From NCBI GenBank assembly GCA_965261725.1, contig CBDHDU010000031.1, positions 186,001-250,000 of the forward strand: a DNA stretch of 64,000 nucleotides, given 5' to 3'. The notes beneath the pieces are model-generated. The model was not told the origin of the DNA and ran no database searches. It saw nothing but the letters and a program-made list of their open reading frames with translations. Positions 19,158 to 28,737 of the stretch are shown here, in pieces. Both the position numbers and the translations under genes were made by a program. Within the stretch, counting starts at the first letter, position 1. Every line of letters begins with the position of its first letter. This DNA is from CANDOC01 sp965261725 (GTDB lineage Bacteria > Pseudomonadota > Gammaproteobacteria > Pseudomonadales > Endozoicomonadaceae).

Positions 19158-20226
19158 GACTTCCTCATTTGTGGTGATGGCTGGCGGAACCGGCGGACAT
19201 ATATTTCCGGCGCTGGCAACCGCACAAGCCTTGAAGGATAAAGGATTTGATGTTCACTGGATTGGCACGCCAGACAGCATGGAAGCGGAATTAGTGCCGA
19301 AATACGGCTTTGATGTCAGCTTTGTTTCCGTTACTGGTGTCAGAGGAAAAGGTGTTGTTGACCGGCTGTTGTCCCCCTTCCGGATTTTAGCCTCAATAGC
19401 AGCTGCTATTAAATTGTTACGACAGCTGAAACCCGTTTGTGTTCTGGGGATGGGCGGTTATGTAACAGGTCCTGGTGGCGTGGCGGCACGGATCATGCAT
19501 ATCCCGCTGGTAATCCATGAGCAGAATGCGGTTGCCGGAATGACTAACCGGCTGTTATCCAGAATTGCCAACCGGGTACTTGAAGCATTTCCGGGGGCTT
19601 TTGGGCATTCCGGGAATAGTCAAAAAGTATCCTGTACCGGTAACCCGGTGCGAAAAGCGATTGCTGGCTCTGGCTCAGTTAAAACCGATGGTCCTCTCAA
19701 AGTATTAGTGCTGGGAGGAAGTCGGGGAGCTCTGGCGATTAACAAACTGGTTCCGGAAGCGCTGGCACAGAGTGAGGATGTTGAGCTTGATGTCTGGCAT
19801 CAGTGCGGAAAAGGCTGGGAGCAGCAAACGCAGGATGACTATCGCAGTTTTTCTGTGGAAGGTCGGGTGAACGCTTTTATTGATGATATGGCGACTGCAT
19901 ATGATTGGGCGGATGTGGTGATCTGTCGTGCAGGTGCTCTGACCGTCTCTGAGCTGGCGAATGCGGGTAAGGCAGCAATATTGATACCTTTCCCTTATGC
20001 CGTTGATGATCACCAGACCAGGAATGGTCAGTATCTGGTGGATCAGGGCGCAGCCAAATTGTTTCAGCAGTCTGAACTGACTGCTGATATGTTGGCAAAT
20101 GAATTAAAGTCGCTGGCTGCAGATCGCAGCCAGTTAAAAAATATGAGTCAGGCTGCTTTGGCGTGTGCCCGGCCTGATGCAACTGAGCAGGTTGTTGCTC
20201 AGTGTTTGGAGGTGATTGATGGCTGA
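19150..20226 (+). CDS. murG: Lipid II synthase MurG
   Basis: The 358-residue GT-B glycosyltransferase shows the N-terminal G loop MAGGTGGHIFPALATA, LGMGGYVTGPGGVAA, HEQNAVAGMTNR, TGNPVR and the C-domain VICRAGALTVSELA. It transfers GlcNAc from UDP-GlcNAc to lipid I on the inner face of the membrane. It overlaps ftsW by eight bases, and murC begins inside its last codons. Confidence 0.98.
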   Translation: MTKTSSFVVMAGGTGGHIFPALATAQALKDKGFDVHWIGTPDSMEAELVPKYGFDVSFVSVTGVRGKGVVDRLLSPFRILASIAAAIKLLRQLKPVCVLGMGGYVTGPGGVAARIMHIPLVIHEQNAVAGMTNRLLSRIANRVLEAFPGAFGHSGNSQKVSCTGNPVRKAIAGSGSVKTDGPLKVLVLGGSRGALAINKLVPEALAQSEDVELDVWHQCGKGWEQQTQDDYRSFSVEGRVNAFIDDMATAYDWADVVICRAGALTVSELANAGKAAILIPFPYAVDDHQTRNGQYLVDQGAAKLFQQSELTADMLANELKSLAADRSQLKNMSQAALACARPDATEQVVAQCLEVIDG

Positions 20227-21685
20227 TGTAGCCAGCAGCGTGCCGGTGTTTGCCATTCCGGAAATGCGCCGTATACGTCGCATTCATTTTGTTGGTATTG
20301 GTGGTTCCGGTATGTGCGGAATTGCTGAGGTGTTGCTGAATCAGGGATATCAGATCTCCGGTTCTGATCTGAAACGCTCCGCAGTAACAGACCGGTTGGA
20401 AGCGTTGGGTGCCATTGTTTTTGTCGGGCATCAGGCTTCCAGTGTTGATGGTGTTAATGTTGTTGTGACATCGAGTGCTGTTGCGTCAGATAACCCTGAA
20501 GTAGTTGCTGCTCAGGCTGCCAGAGTGCCGATTGTACCGCGTGCAGAAATGCTGGCTGAGCTGATGCGCTATCGTCATAGCATTGCTGTTGCCGGAACCC
20601 ATGGCAAAACGACAACGACCAGTCTGATTGCTTCAGTGCTGGGTGAAGGTGAGCTGGATCCGACATTTATTATCGGTGGTCGTCTGAACTCTGCCGGAAC
20701 CAATGCGAAGCTGGGTGGAAGTCGTTATTTAGTTGCAGAAGCTGATGAAAGTGATGCTTCTTTCCTGCATTTGCAGCCAATGGTTTCAGTGGTTACAAAC
20801 ATTGAAGCTGACCATATGGATACCTATGGCGGTGACTTCAATAATCTGAAGCGGACTTTTGTTGAATTTTTGCACAATCTGCCATTTTACGGGCTGGCTG
20901 TTGTTTGTGTTGATGACCCTGTCGTACGGGAGCTCATACCTTCCATTAAAAGGCAAGTGATTACTTATGGTGTGAGCGAGGACGCTGATTACCGGGCATC
21001 CGACATTCGCTATGAAGGGGTGAAGACCACTTTTACTCTGCATAGGAAAGGGCATGGCGAGCCTGTAGAGTTTATTTTGGGAATGCCGGGGCATCACAAT
21101 GTTCTGAATGCGCTGGCAACCATTGCTGTTGCTTCAGAAGAAGGTCTGAGCGATGCAGTGATTCAACGGGGGCTGGCTGGCTTTACTGGCGTCGGTCGTC
21201 GTTTTCAGGTGCATGGTGATTTTAATACCTGTTATGGTCAGGTAATGCAGGTGGATGATTATGGTCATCACCCGAGTGAAGTCGCTGCGACTATTCATGC
21301 CATTCGGGAGGGCTGGGAAGATAAGCGTCTGGTAATGGTGTATCAGCCGCATCGCTATACGCGGACGCGTGATCTTTTTGAAGATTTTGTAGATGTATTG
21401 TCCCGTGTCGATGTATTGATCCTCATGGACGTGTATGCTGCAGGCGAAGAATCTATACCCGGAGCCGATGGTCGCAGCCTTTGTCGCAGTATTCGACAGA
21501 GGGGGCGTGTTGAGCCGATCTTCCTGCCAAGAGATGGCAATATAGAGGATGTTTTGCCGGGCGTATTGCAGGATGGTGATCTGTTATTGACTCAGGGCGC
21601 TGGATCTGTTGGTGCGCTGGCAGTTGAATTATCAAACTTCCTGCGATCCAAATCGGACAGCGCAGTGAGAGCAACAAAAAATTGA
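20219..21685 (+). CDS. murC: UDP-MurNAc:L-alanine ligase MurC
   Basis: ATG 20219 is chosen over the adjacent TTG because GGAGGTGA lies just upstream. The ~488-residue protein has IHFVGIGGSGMCGIAEVLLNQGY at the N terminus, the ATP loop VAGTHGKTTTTS, EADESDASFLHLQP and DDYGHHPSEV. It adds the first amino acid, L-alanine, to UDP-MurNAc. It overlaps murG and precedes ddl by a 97-base gap. Confidence 0.97.
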   Translation: MADVASSVPVFAIPEMRRIRRIHFVGIGGSGMCGIAEVLLNQGYQISGSDLKRSAVTDRLEALGAIVFVGHQASSVDGVNVVVTSSAVASDNPEVVAAQAARVPIVPRAEMLAELMRYRHSIAVAGTHGKTTTTSLIASVLGEGELDPTFIIGGRLNSAGTNAKLGGSRYLVAEADESDASFLHLQPMVSVVTNIEADHMDTYGGDFNNLKRTFVEFLHNLPFYGLAVVCVDDPVVRELIPSIKRQVITYGVSEDADYRASDIRYEGVKTTFTLHRKGHGEPVEFILGMPGHHNVLNALATIAVASEEGLSDAVIQRGLAGFTGVGRRFQVHGDFNTCYGQVMQVDDYGHHPSEVAATIHAIREGWEDKRLVMVYQPHRYTRTRDLFEDFVDVLSRVDVLILMDVYAAGEESIPGADGRSLCRSIRQRGRVEPIFLPRDGNIEDVLPGVLQDGDLLLTQGAGSVGALAVELSNFLRSKSDSAVRATKN

Positions 21686-21782
21686 TGATATATGATGAGC
21701 CCGTTGTTCGGGCTCAGTGATAGATAAAGAAGTGGTTACAGAAGGCCTTTAACTTTGGTAGCTACAGGTAGGTAATTGATTG

Positions 21783-22728
21783 ATGAGTGGAATGTATCAG
21801 CGCAAGGCAAAACGGAATGCCGGAGAATATGGTCGTGTTGGCGTGCTTTACGGAGGAAACTCCGGTGAGCGGGCAGTTTCACTGAAGAGCGGCCAGCGTG
21901 TACATGAAGCTTTACAGGCACAGGGCGTTGACAGTGTACTGATTGATGCTGCCAATGATGTAGTGAATGCCTTTGCTGTTTATGATGTCAGCCGGGTGTT
22001 TAATGCACTGCATGGTCAGGGGGGGGGAAGATGGTCGCATGCAGGGGCTGTTGGATACCATCGGAGTGCCGTATACCGGCAGTGGTGTCATGGCTTCTTC
22101 GCTTACTATGAACAAAATCCTGACCAAGCAGATATGGATGGCAGCGGGTCTGCCAACCGCTGAGTTTTATGTTGTAAAGCATGAAAGTGATCTGAGTGCA
22201 CTGGAAACTATCAATTATCCTTGCTTCGTTAAACCTGCACTGGAAGGCTCCAGTCTGGGTATGAGCAGGGTGGACTCATTCGAAGAATTACCTGCTGCCT
22301 GGCGCCGTGCCAGTGAGTTCTGTGATGAAGTGCTGGTTGAGCGCTTTATTGATGGTGGTGAATATACCGTTGCGATTCTGGATGATAGTGCACTGCCAGT
22401 CATTCGTCTCGAAACAGATAATGTTTTTTATGACTACGAAGCCAAATACCAGTCGAATGACACTCGGTATCTGGTTCCCTGTGGTTTATCTGCTGAAAAA
22501 GAGCAGGAACTGAAGGCATTAGCTTATAAAGCATTTCAGCTGACCGGCTGCAAAGGCTGGGGGCGTGTTGACCTGATGCTTGATAAGGACGAAAAGCCCT
22601 GGCTGCTGGAAGTGAATACTATTCCGGGAATGACTGACCATAGTCTTGTGCCAATGGCCGCTAAAGAAATCGGGCTCAACTTTGATGAGTTGGTGCTGGA
22701 GATTCTGGAAACTTCTTACGGTGACTGA
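21783..22728 (+). pseudogene. ddl: D-alanine-D-alanine ligase Ddl, frameshifted at a G9 run
   Basis: Two overlapping frames together make one complete Ddl. The first (from 21783) gives RVGVLYGGNSGERAVSLKSG and runs to VFNALHGQG. The second continues with GGEDGRMQGLLDTIGVPYTGSG, then NKILTKQ, KPALEGSSLGMS and LLEVNTIPGMTDHSLVPMAA, to 22728. The join is a run of nine G at about 22019-22027; eight G would restore HGQGGEDGR. Ddl makes D-Ala-D-Ala for MurF and is normally essential unless another ddl exists. A sequencing error, slippage-based expression or a true mutation are all possible. The 5-base-overlap style of neighbours is kept: ftsQ begins at its last base. Confidence 0.85.
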
Positions 22729-23573
22729 TGAAACTGCCATTCGGGCGTAGCAAGCGTCAGAGCAGGCGACAGTCATCGCCCATTAAACAGAATCGCGGCG
22801 CATCTGTCAGGACGACGTCAAAGAGAAAGGAGCCAAAGTTCCGAATAAATATGCAGCCAGTCTGGCAGAAACTGAGAAAACTGCTGTCATTAATAATGAT
22901 GGTTGTATTTCTTGGTGTGCTGGTGTCGGCTTTGCCGGCGGGTTGGTACTGGCTGAACCGCCCCGTTGCCAGTGTCGGTATTAACGGTACCTTGCAGTGG
23001 ACGACAGAAAGGCAGGTAGAAGCAGCTTTGCGCCCCTATATGGATGAGCGCATGCTGCAAGTTGATCTGGCTGGTATGAGGGAGTCACTGCTTGAGTTGC
23101 AGGGTGTTGTTGATGCATCCGTGCGAAGATTCTGGCCGGATCGGCTCGAAGTGGATGTTATAGATGAGATTGCTATTGCCCGCTGGCATGATAGTCAGCT
23201 GCTGGATGAGCAGGGGCGCACGTTTCGCCCGCAGCAGCTGACGACGGATCGCGTAGAAGGGTTGCCACGGTTAAGTGGTCCCAGGGGAACAGAGCATCAG
23301 GTGTTACAGCAATACCTGATGCTGAGCCGTTTGTTGCGTCCGTTAGGGCTGCCTCTGGAGCGGTTGGAATTAAATGATCTGGGCGGTTGGCGGCTGCTTA
23401 GTGGTGAAACAGAAATTATCCTGGGGCGTCAGCGTCTGCAGGAGCGGGTCCACCGGTTGATCAGTCTTTATAATGGTTGGCTGGAAAGACGCTGGGAGGA
23501 GGTCAGGCGAGTAGATCTTCGTTATTCCTCCGGTGTTGCGGTGGCATGGGCAAACCGAAAAAAATCCGGCTAA
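22728..23573 (+). CDS. ftsQ: Cell division protein FtsQ
   Basis: The 281-residue bitopic protein has a basic cytoplasmic tail of about 55 residues, one membrane segment (LLSLIMMVVFLGVLVSALPAGWYW), a POTRA domain beginning near PVASVGINGTLQWTTERQVEAAL and the FtsQ beta domain. FtsQ scaffolds FtsL/FtsB and links early and late division proteins. The start overlaps the ddl stop, and it precedes ftsA by 44 bases. Confidence 0.95.
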   Translation: MKLPFGRSKRQSRRQSSPIKQNRGASVRTTSKRKEPKFRINMQPVWQKLRKLLSLIMMVVFLGVLVSALPAGWYWLNRPVASVGINGTLQWTTERQVEAALRPYMDERMLQVDLAGMRESLLELQGVVDASVRRFWPDRLEVDVIDEIAIARWHDSQLLDEQGRTFRPQQLTTDRVEGLPRLSGPRGTEHQVLQQYLMLSRLLRPLGLPLERLELNDLGGWRLLSGETEIILGRQRLQERVHRLISLYNGWLERRWEEVRRVDLRYSSGVAVAWANRKKSG

Positions 23574-23617
23574 GTAGCCGGGTATAACCTTAATTACGGT
23601 GTTTACAGGAAAATGCA

Positions 23618-24856
23618 ATGGCGGCAGCGGCGAACGGGAATATGATCGTCGGTCTGGATATCGGAACGTCAAAAGTGGTGGCGATTGTCGGAGAGCTGTC
23701 TTCAGACGGGCATCTGGAAATTGTTGGTATTGGTTCACACTCTTCCCGTGGCTTGCGGCGCGGGGTGGTGGTCAATATTGAATCTACCGTGGAGGCGATT
23801 CAGCGGGCTGTAGAAGAAGCTGAATTAATGGCTGGCTGCCAGATCCATTCAGTCTATGCCGGTATCGCCGGGAATCATATCAATAGTCTGAATTCTCATG
23901 GTATTGTGGCTATACGTGATCGTGAAGTGGCGCGTGCAGATATTGACCGGGTTATTGATGCCGCTCAGGCGGTTGCCATTCCAGCTGATCAGCGGATTCT
24001 GCATATCCTGCCTCAGGAATATGTGATTGATACTCAGGAAGGGGTGAAAGAACCTCTGGGAATGTCTGGTGTACGGCTTGAGGCGCGGGTTCATCTGGTG
24101 ACCTGTGCGGTGAATGCTGCCCAGAATATAGAAAAATGTATCCGCCGTTGCGGGCTTGAAGTTGATGACATTATTCTGGAGCAGCTGGCATCCAGTTACT
24201 CCGTGTTGCAGGATGATGAAAGAGATTTGGGTGTGTGTCTGGTTGATATTGGTGGTGGTACCACTGATATTGCTGTTTTCACCAATGGTGCGATTCGCCA
24301 CACAGCCGTGATTCCGATAGCGGGTGATCAGGTAACCAGTGATATTGCGGTAGCGCTGAGAACACCCACCCAGCATGCGGAAGAGATCAAAATCAAGTAT
24401 GCCTGTGCATTGCGTCAGCTGGCAGGTGTTGATGAAACGATTAAAGTGCCTTCTGTTGGTGACCGCGCCCCCCGTGACATGTCCCGGCAGTCGCTGGCAG
24501 AGGTAGTCGAGCCACGTTATGAGGAACTCTTTACGCTGATTCAGCAGGAGTTGCGACGTAGTGGCTTTGAAGAACTGATTCCTGCAGGAATTGTACTAAC
24601 AGGTGGTACTTCCAAAATGGAAGGTGTGATTGAGCTGGCGGAAGAGATCTTCCATATGCCGGTACGCCTTGGGATGCCACATGATATCCGGGGATTGGCG
24701 GATGTTGTTATGAACCCAATCTATGCAACCGGGGTCGGGTTGTTGCAGTATGGTCTAAAGGCCCAGTCGGAAGGGCGTGGTCAGAGCAGTAATCAGGTGA
24801 AACAGGAAGGTAGCCTGCTGTCCAAGATTAAGCGGTGGTTTCAGGGCGAATTCTGA
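23618..24856 (+). CDS. ftsA: Cell division actin homologue FtsA
   Basis: The 412-residue actin-fold ATPase shows MIVGLDIGTSKVVAIVGE (phosphate 1), CLVDIGGGTTDIAVFTNGAI (phosphate 2) and GIVLTGGTSKMEGV (adenosine motif). The C terminus ends in an amphipathic membrane-targeting helix (LLSKIKRWFQGEF). FtsA anchors FtsZ to the membrane and recruits later proteins. It is followed by a terminator-like hairpin before ftsZ. Confidence 0.97.
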   Translation: MAAAANGNMIVGLDIGTSKVVAIVGELSSDGHLEIVGIGSHSSRGLRRGVVVNIESTVEAIQRAVEEAELMAGCQIHSVYAGIAGNHINSLNSHGIVAIRDREVARADIDRVIDAAQAVAIPADQRILHILPQEYVIDTQEGVKEPLGMSGVRLEARVHLVTCAVNAAQNIEKCIRRCGLEVDDIILEQLASSYSVLQDDERDLGVCLVDIGGGTTDIAVFTNGAIRHTAVIPIAGDQVTSDIAVALRTPTQHAEEIKIKYACALRQLAGVDETIKVPSVGDRAPRDMSRQSLAEVVEPRYEELFTLIQQELRRSGFEELIPAGIVLTGGTSKMEGVIELAEEIFHMPVRLGMPHDIRGLADVVMNPIYATGVGLLQYGLKAQSEGRGQSSNQVKQEGSLLSKIKRWFQGEF

Positions 24857-24858
24857 CT

Positions 24859-24887
24859 GCCGGGCTTCTGGCGCCCCAGGCTTTTTT
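24859..24887 (+). terminator. Terminator-like hairpin between ftsA and ftsZ
   Basis: GCCGGGC (24859-24865) can pair with GCCC...GGC (24873-24881) with a two-base bulge, followed by six T. It could attenuate transcription into ftsZ, so ftsZ level would partly depend on a nearer promoter. Confidence 0.5.
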
Positions 24888-24949
24888 CACTACTGAGCAG
24901 TTAGTTTCTGACAGGTTGACGGATTTCGAGATTATAAGGAGAGGCTTGT

Positions 24950-26137
24950 ATGTTTGAACTGGTGGATAACATACCTTCCGAAGCGGTTATCAAGGTAATC
25001 GGTGTAGGTGGTGGCGGCGGTAATGCTGTTAGCCACATGATTGAGTGCCAGGTGGATGGCGTTGAATTTATTTGTTGTAACACAGATGCCCAGGCGCTGA
25101 AAGGTCAGGTAACTGGCGGGCGCACTGTGCTGCAGCTGGGTGCGGGCATCACTAAAGGCCTTGGTGCCGGGGCTAACCCGCAAATTGGTCGTGAAGCGGC
25201 TCTGGAAGACCGGGATCGGCTCGCAGATGTAATGTCGGGTGCCGACATGATCTTTATTACCGCCGGTATGGGCGGTGGTACCGGTACCGGTGCGGCTCCG
25301 GTAGTTGCTGAGGTGGCCAAGGAGCTGGGTATTCTGACGGTTGCGGTGGTCACCAAGCCCTTTGGCTTCGAGGGTAAGCGCCGAATGGCGATTGCTGAAG
25401 AAGGTTTGAAGGAACTCGCAGAGAATGTTGACTCTCTAATTACTATCCCTAACCAGAAACTGCTGCCAGTGCTGGGTAAGGATGCGAGCCTGCTGTCTGC
25501 CTTCAAGGCGGCTAATGAGGTGCTTCAGGGCGCTGTACAGGGCATTGCGGATCTGATTATTCGTCAGGGGCTGATCAATGTCGACTTTGCTGATGTACGG
25601 ACAGTTATGTCTGAAATGGGCATGGCTATGATGGGAACCGGCTCTGCTACCGGCTCCAATCGTGCATCTGAGGCCGCTGAGCAGGCGATCCGCAGTCCGC
25701 TGCTGGATGATGTCAATCTGGAAGGTGCTCGCGGTGTGCTGGTTAACATTACGGCCGGTCTGGACTTGTCGATGGGTGAGTTCAACGAAGTTGGCGCAAT
25801 TATTGAGGATATTGCCTCTGATACCGCCACAGTTGTCGTTGGTACCGTTATCGATCCGGATATGACTGATGAAATGCGGGTAACCGTTGTTGCTACCGGG
25901 TTGGGTGAGGCTATGACTCCGGCAGGCGGCTCTGCGACAGCACAGCAGCCAAAAATGGGCGGTGTGCGCAATTCTGATGGTTCTCTGGACCTGAAAGAGC
26001 TGGATCGTCCGGCTATCGGCAGGCAGGAACGTCAGCAGGAAAACGAGAAAAAAGTGGTGGAACCAACAGTTAGTCGGGATGAACAACAGCCTAACTATCT
26101 GGATATCCCTACTTTTTTACGTCGTCAGGCCGATTAA
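24950..26137 (+). CDS. ftsZ: Cell division tubulin homologue FtsZ
   Basis: The 395-residue GTPase has IKVIGVGGGGGNAVSHMI, the tubulin signature GGGTGTGAAPVVAEVAKE and the T7 loop NVDFADVRTVMSEMG. A variable linker from about residue 320 leads to the C-terminal peptide NYLDIPTFLRRQAD that binds FtsA and ZipA. It polymerises into the division ring. AAGGAGAGG lies upstream of the ATG. Confidence 0.98.
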   Translation: MFELVDNIPSEAVIKVIGVGGGGGNAVSHMIECQVDGVEFICCNTDAQALKGQVTGGRTVLQLGAGITKGLGAGANPQIGREAALEDRDRLADVMSGADMIFITAGMGGGTGTGAAPVVAEVAKELGILTVAVVTKPFGFEGKRRMAIAEEGLKELAENVDSLITIPNQKLLPVLGKDASLLSAFKAANEVLQGAVQGIADLIIRQGLINVDFADVRTVMSEMGMAMMGTGSATGSNRASEAAEQAIRSPLLDDVNLEGARGVLVNITAGLDLSMGEFNEVGAIIEDIASDTATVVVGTVIDPDMTDEMRVTVVATGLGEAMTPAGGSATAQQPKMGGVRNSDGSLDLKELDRPAIGRQERQQENEKKVVEPTVSRDEQQPNYLDIPTFLRRQAD

Positions 26138-26233
26138 TTAGGTGAAAGTCCTTGTTGTTAAGGTTTGGTTAAGGAAGATAAGTTTGCTACAATTCGTCTT
26201 TAGTTTTTGCGGCAAGCTTTCAACAGTACAATG

Positions 26234-27148
26234 ATGATTAGACAACGAACCCTGAAAAATATAATACGGGCCACAGGGGTCGGGCTGCACTCCGGGGAAA
26301 AGGTATATCTTACCCTTAAGCCTGCTCCAGTTGATACCGGTATCATCTTCTGCCGTACGGATCTTGATCCGGTCATGGAGATTCCTGCTCGGGCCGAGAA
26401 TGTAGGGCAAACTACACTCTGCACCTCGCTGGAGAAAGACGGGGTTCGTGTTGATACTATTGAGCACCTGCTGTCTGCCATGGCTGGTTTAGGCATTGAT
26501 AATGCTTATGTTGAAGTCAGTGCTCATGAAGTACCTATTATGGATGGCAGTGCAGGTCCTTTTGTATTCCTGATTCAGTCTGCCGGTATTGAAGAGCAGT
26601 CTGCTGCGAAGCAGTTCATCCGGATCAAGCGTAAGGTTACAGTTGAAGATGGTGAGAAATCTGCCACTTTCGTGCCTTACGATGGTTTCAGAGTCAGCTT
26701 TGAGATTGATTTTGATCACCCGGTCTTCAAAGGCGTAACCCAGACCTCAAGCATTGACTTCTCTACGACTTCTTTTGTTAAGGAAGTCAGTCGTGCCCGT
26801 ACCTTCGGCTTTATGAAGGATATTGAATACCTGCGCTCTCATAATCTGGCGCTGGGTGGTAGTGTTGATAACGCAATTGTTGTAGATGACTACCGTATCC
26901 TTAATGAAGACGGTCTGCGTTATGAGGATGAGTTCGTCAAGCACAAGATGCTGGATGCCATCGGTGACCTGTATCTGCTGGGTAAAAGCCTGATTGGTGA
27001 ATTTATTGGTCATAAATCCGGCCATGAACTGAACAACAGCCTGTTGCGTCAGCTTCTGAAAGAGCAGGATGCGTGGGAGATTGTTACGTTTGAAGATGCC
27101 AGCGTGGCACCCATCTCTTATGGCCGACCTACCCTTGTGACAGCATAA
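26234..27148 (+). CDS. lpxC: UDP-3-O-acyl-GlcNAc deacetylase LpxC
   Basis: The start is set at the second of two adjacent ATGs because MIRQRTLKNIIRATGVGLHSGEKV matches the family N terminus; 26231 is equally possible and an upstream non-ATG start is unlikely. The ~304-residue zinc enzyme shows EHLLSAMAGLGIDNAYVEV, HEVPIMDGSAGPFVFLIQ and KHKMLDAIGDLYLLG, which supply metal ligands and the catalytic His. It commits the pathway to lipid A. It is the usual last gene of the cluster. Confidence 0.97.
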   Translation: MIRQRTLKNIIRATGVGLHSGEKVYLTLKPAPVDTGIIFCRTDLDPVMEIPARAENVGQTTLCTSLEKDGVRVDTIEHLLSAMAGLGIDNAYVEVSAHEVPIMDGSAGPFVFLIQSAGIEEQSAAKQFIRIKRKVTVEDGEKSATFVPYDGFRVSFEIDFDHPVFKGVTQTSSIDFSTTSFVKEVSRARTFGFMKDIEYLRSHNLALGGSVDNAIVVDDYRILNEDGLRYEDEFVKHKMLDAIGDLYLLGKSLIGEFIGHKSGHELNNSLLRQLLKEQDAWEIVTFEDASVAPISYGRPTLVTA

Positions 27149-27184
27149 GCTGGCATAAAGAGAAGTAATTATATGCTTAGCAAG

Positions 27185-27213
27185 CAGGGACCTACAGGGT
27201 TCCTGTTTTGTTT
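27185..27213 (+). terminator. Terminator after lpxC
   Basis: CAGGGACC (27185-27192) pairs with GGTTCCTG (27198-27205) with one G-U pair and a five-base loop, followed by TTTTG TTT. It marks the end of the dcw cluster. The rest of the 310-base gap to the next gene shows no other clear signal. Confidence 0.65.
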
Positions 27214-27458
27214 CTTGCGGGCATAAAGCGCCAATGCTAGAGTTCAGCAGATTATAAATTCTGCAGTCAGAGTTGTAAGTTGTACTGATTGGAGTGTTGT
27301 TGTCTGATGCTGTTTTCATTCCTGTTTCAGTGTTTGAAGGCAGTGGCTCTGCTGTACATCTCTTTTCTTTCTCATCTCTGACTGTTTCTGAGTGGCCTGT
27401 GCCCTGTGTGGCTTTTGGGCTTCGCTTGTAGTTTGTTAGCGGGGGGAAGCCCGATACA

Positions 27459-28388
27459 ATGAAAATAATAGTTGTAGGTCAGGGGGAGAAGGCTGGTCAT
27501 ACCCGTCATTATTCCTTCAAGTCTATTTTCGCTGTTTTCATCTGTGCACTGATGTTTTCGGCGTCTGCCGGTGGTTTGGTCGTCTGGCAAGTGACCGGTA
27601 AGGCAAATGCTGTTTCTATGGCAGATGTTGCTGGCTGGAAGCTGGAGGTGGATGATCACTATCAGCAGCTTGAGGAGCTCAAAGCAAATTCTTCGCGGGA
27701 TCTGGATGCGTTAACGCTGCGTCTGGCTCAGTTGCAGGGGCGCCTTACCCGTATTGATGCACTGGGTGAAAGACTTACGTCCATAGCAAACCTGGATAAA
27801 GGTGAGTTCGACTTCAGTGAGCAGCCTGCGTTGGGTGGTCCGGAGGAAGGTGCTCAGTCAGGTGCTGAATTTGAGCGTCCGGACTTTATGGATACTATTG
27901 ACCTGTTGGCTCATAATATAGAACAGCGTCAGCAGCAGCTTGAGATTCTGGAGCTTTTCCTTGCTAACCGCCAGCTTGAGGATGAGAAATCCCTTGCCGG
28001 CTGGCCTGTCGCTAAAGGCTGGATGTCTTCCCGTTTCGGGCAGAGAACAGATCCCTTTACCGGTAAACGATCATGGCATATGGGGCTAGACTTTGCGGGT
28101 AAAGAAGGTACTGAAGTGTTGGCGATAGCAGCCGGGGTCGTAACCTTTTCAGGTGAGCGCGGAGGCTATGGTAATCTGGTCGAGATCAGTCATGTGGGAG
28201 GTTATATTACCCGTTATGCGCACAACAGAGAGAATGTTGTCACTGTGGGTGATGTCGTGAGCAAAGGGCAAAATATTGCCACGCTGGGAAATACGGGTCG
28301 CTCTACAGGGCCTCATGTACATCTTGAAGTGCTTTTAAATAATAAAGCTGTTGATCCTATGCGCTTTATCAAGCGTGCTCAAAAATAA
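27459..28388 (+). CDS. M23-family (LytM) peptidase-like protein
   Basis: The 309-residue protein has an N-terminal membrane segment (about residues 22-46), a predicted coiled coil over about residues 60-165 and a C-terminal M23 domain. Zinc-binding residues are visible as HMGLDFAGKEG (H-x3-D) and GPHVHLEV (HxH), so the domain may be catalytically active, unlike EnvC or NlpD. It may cut peptide cross-links or activate amidases in the periplasm; this is inference. It sits between lpxC and secA, where E. coli has secM. Confidence 0.85.
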   Translation: MKIIVVGQGEKAGHTRHYSFKSIFAVFICALMFSASAGGLVVWQVTGKANAVSMADVAGWKLEVDDHYQQLEELKANSSRDLDALTLRLAQLQGRLTRIDALGERLTSIANLDKGEFDFSEQPALGGPEEGAQSGAEFERPDFMDTIDLLAHNIEQRQQQLEILELFLANRQLEDEKSLAGWPVAKGWMSSRFGQRTDPFTGKRSWHMGLDFAGKEGTEVLAIAAGVVTFSGERGGYGNLVEISHVGGYITRYAHNRENVVTVGDVVSKGQNIATLGNTGRSTGPHVHLEVLLNNKAVDPMRFIKRAQK

Positions 28389-28566
28389 AGAATGAAGTTA
28401 CCTGAACCAAAAGTATTAAGAACTTTGAAATAAATAATGTTCTGATACTTTCATGAAAAATGATGTTGATTTGAAGAGTCTGCTCCCGGCAGTAAAGAGA
28501 TTTTCAGGATGCGTAAGGGGGCAGAATCTGCATAATAAAAAACGTGTGAGGTTTAATTAAATCAAA

Positions 28567-28597
28567 TTGCCCCTATATATAGTATATATACGGGCAA
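28567..28597. repeat. 31-bp near-perfect palindrome in the secA upstream region
   Basis: TTGCCC C TATATATA G TATATATA C GGGCAA reads as an inverted repeat with only the two C bases flanking the AT core unpaired. It lies 140 bases before secA in a 349-base gene-free stretch. No T run follows on the plus strand, so a classic terminator is unlikely; a protein-binding or cruciform site is possible. Confidence 0.6.
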
Positions 28598-28737
28598 AAT
28601 AGTCGCACGTTCGACCTGTAGAACGCTTTACTTCGGTTTATCATGGTAGGTATTGGAGTTAAAATCCGAAACTCATTCCGTGCTGCTGTCGAATAAAAGC
28701 TGTTGCCGGATTCAAATAGTTCGATTGACGGATCTTT

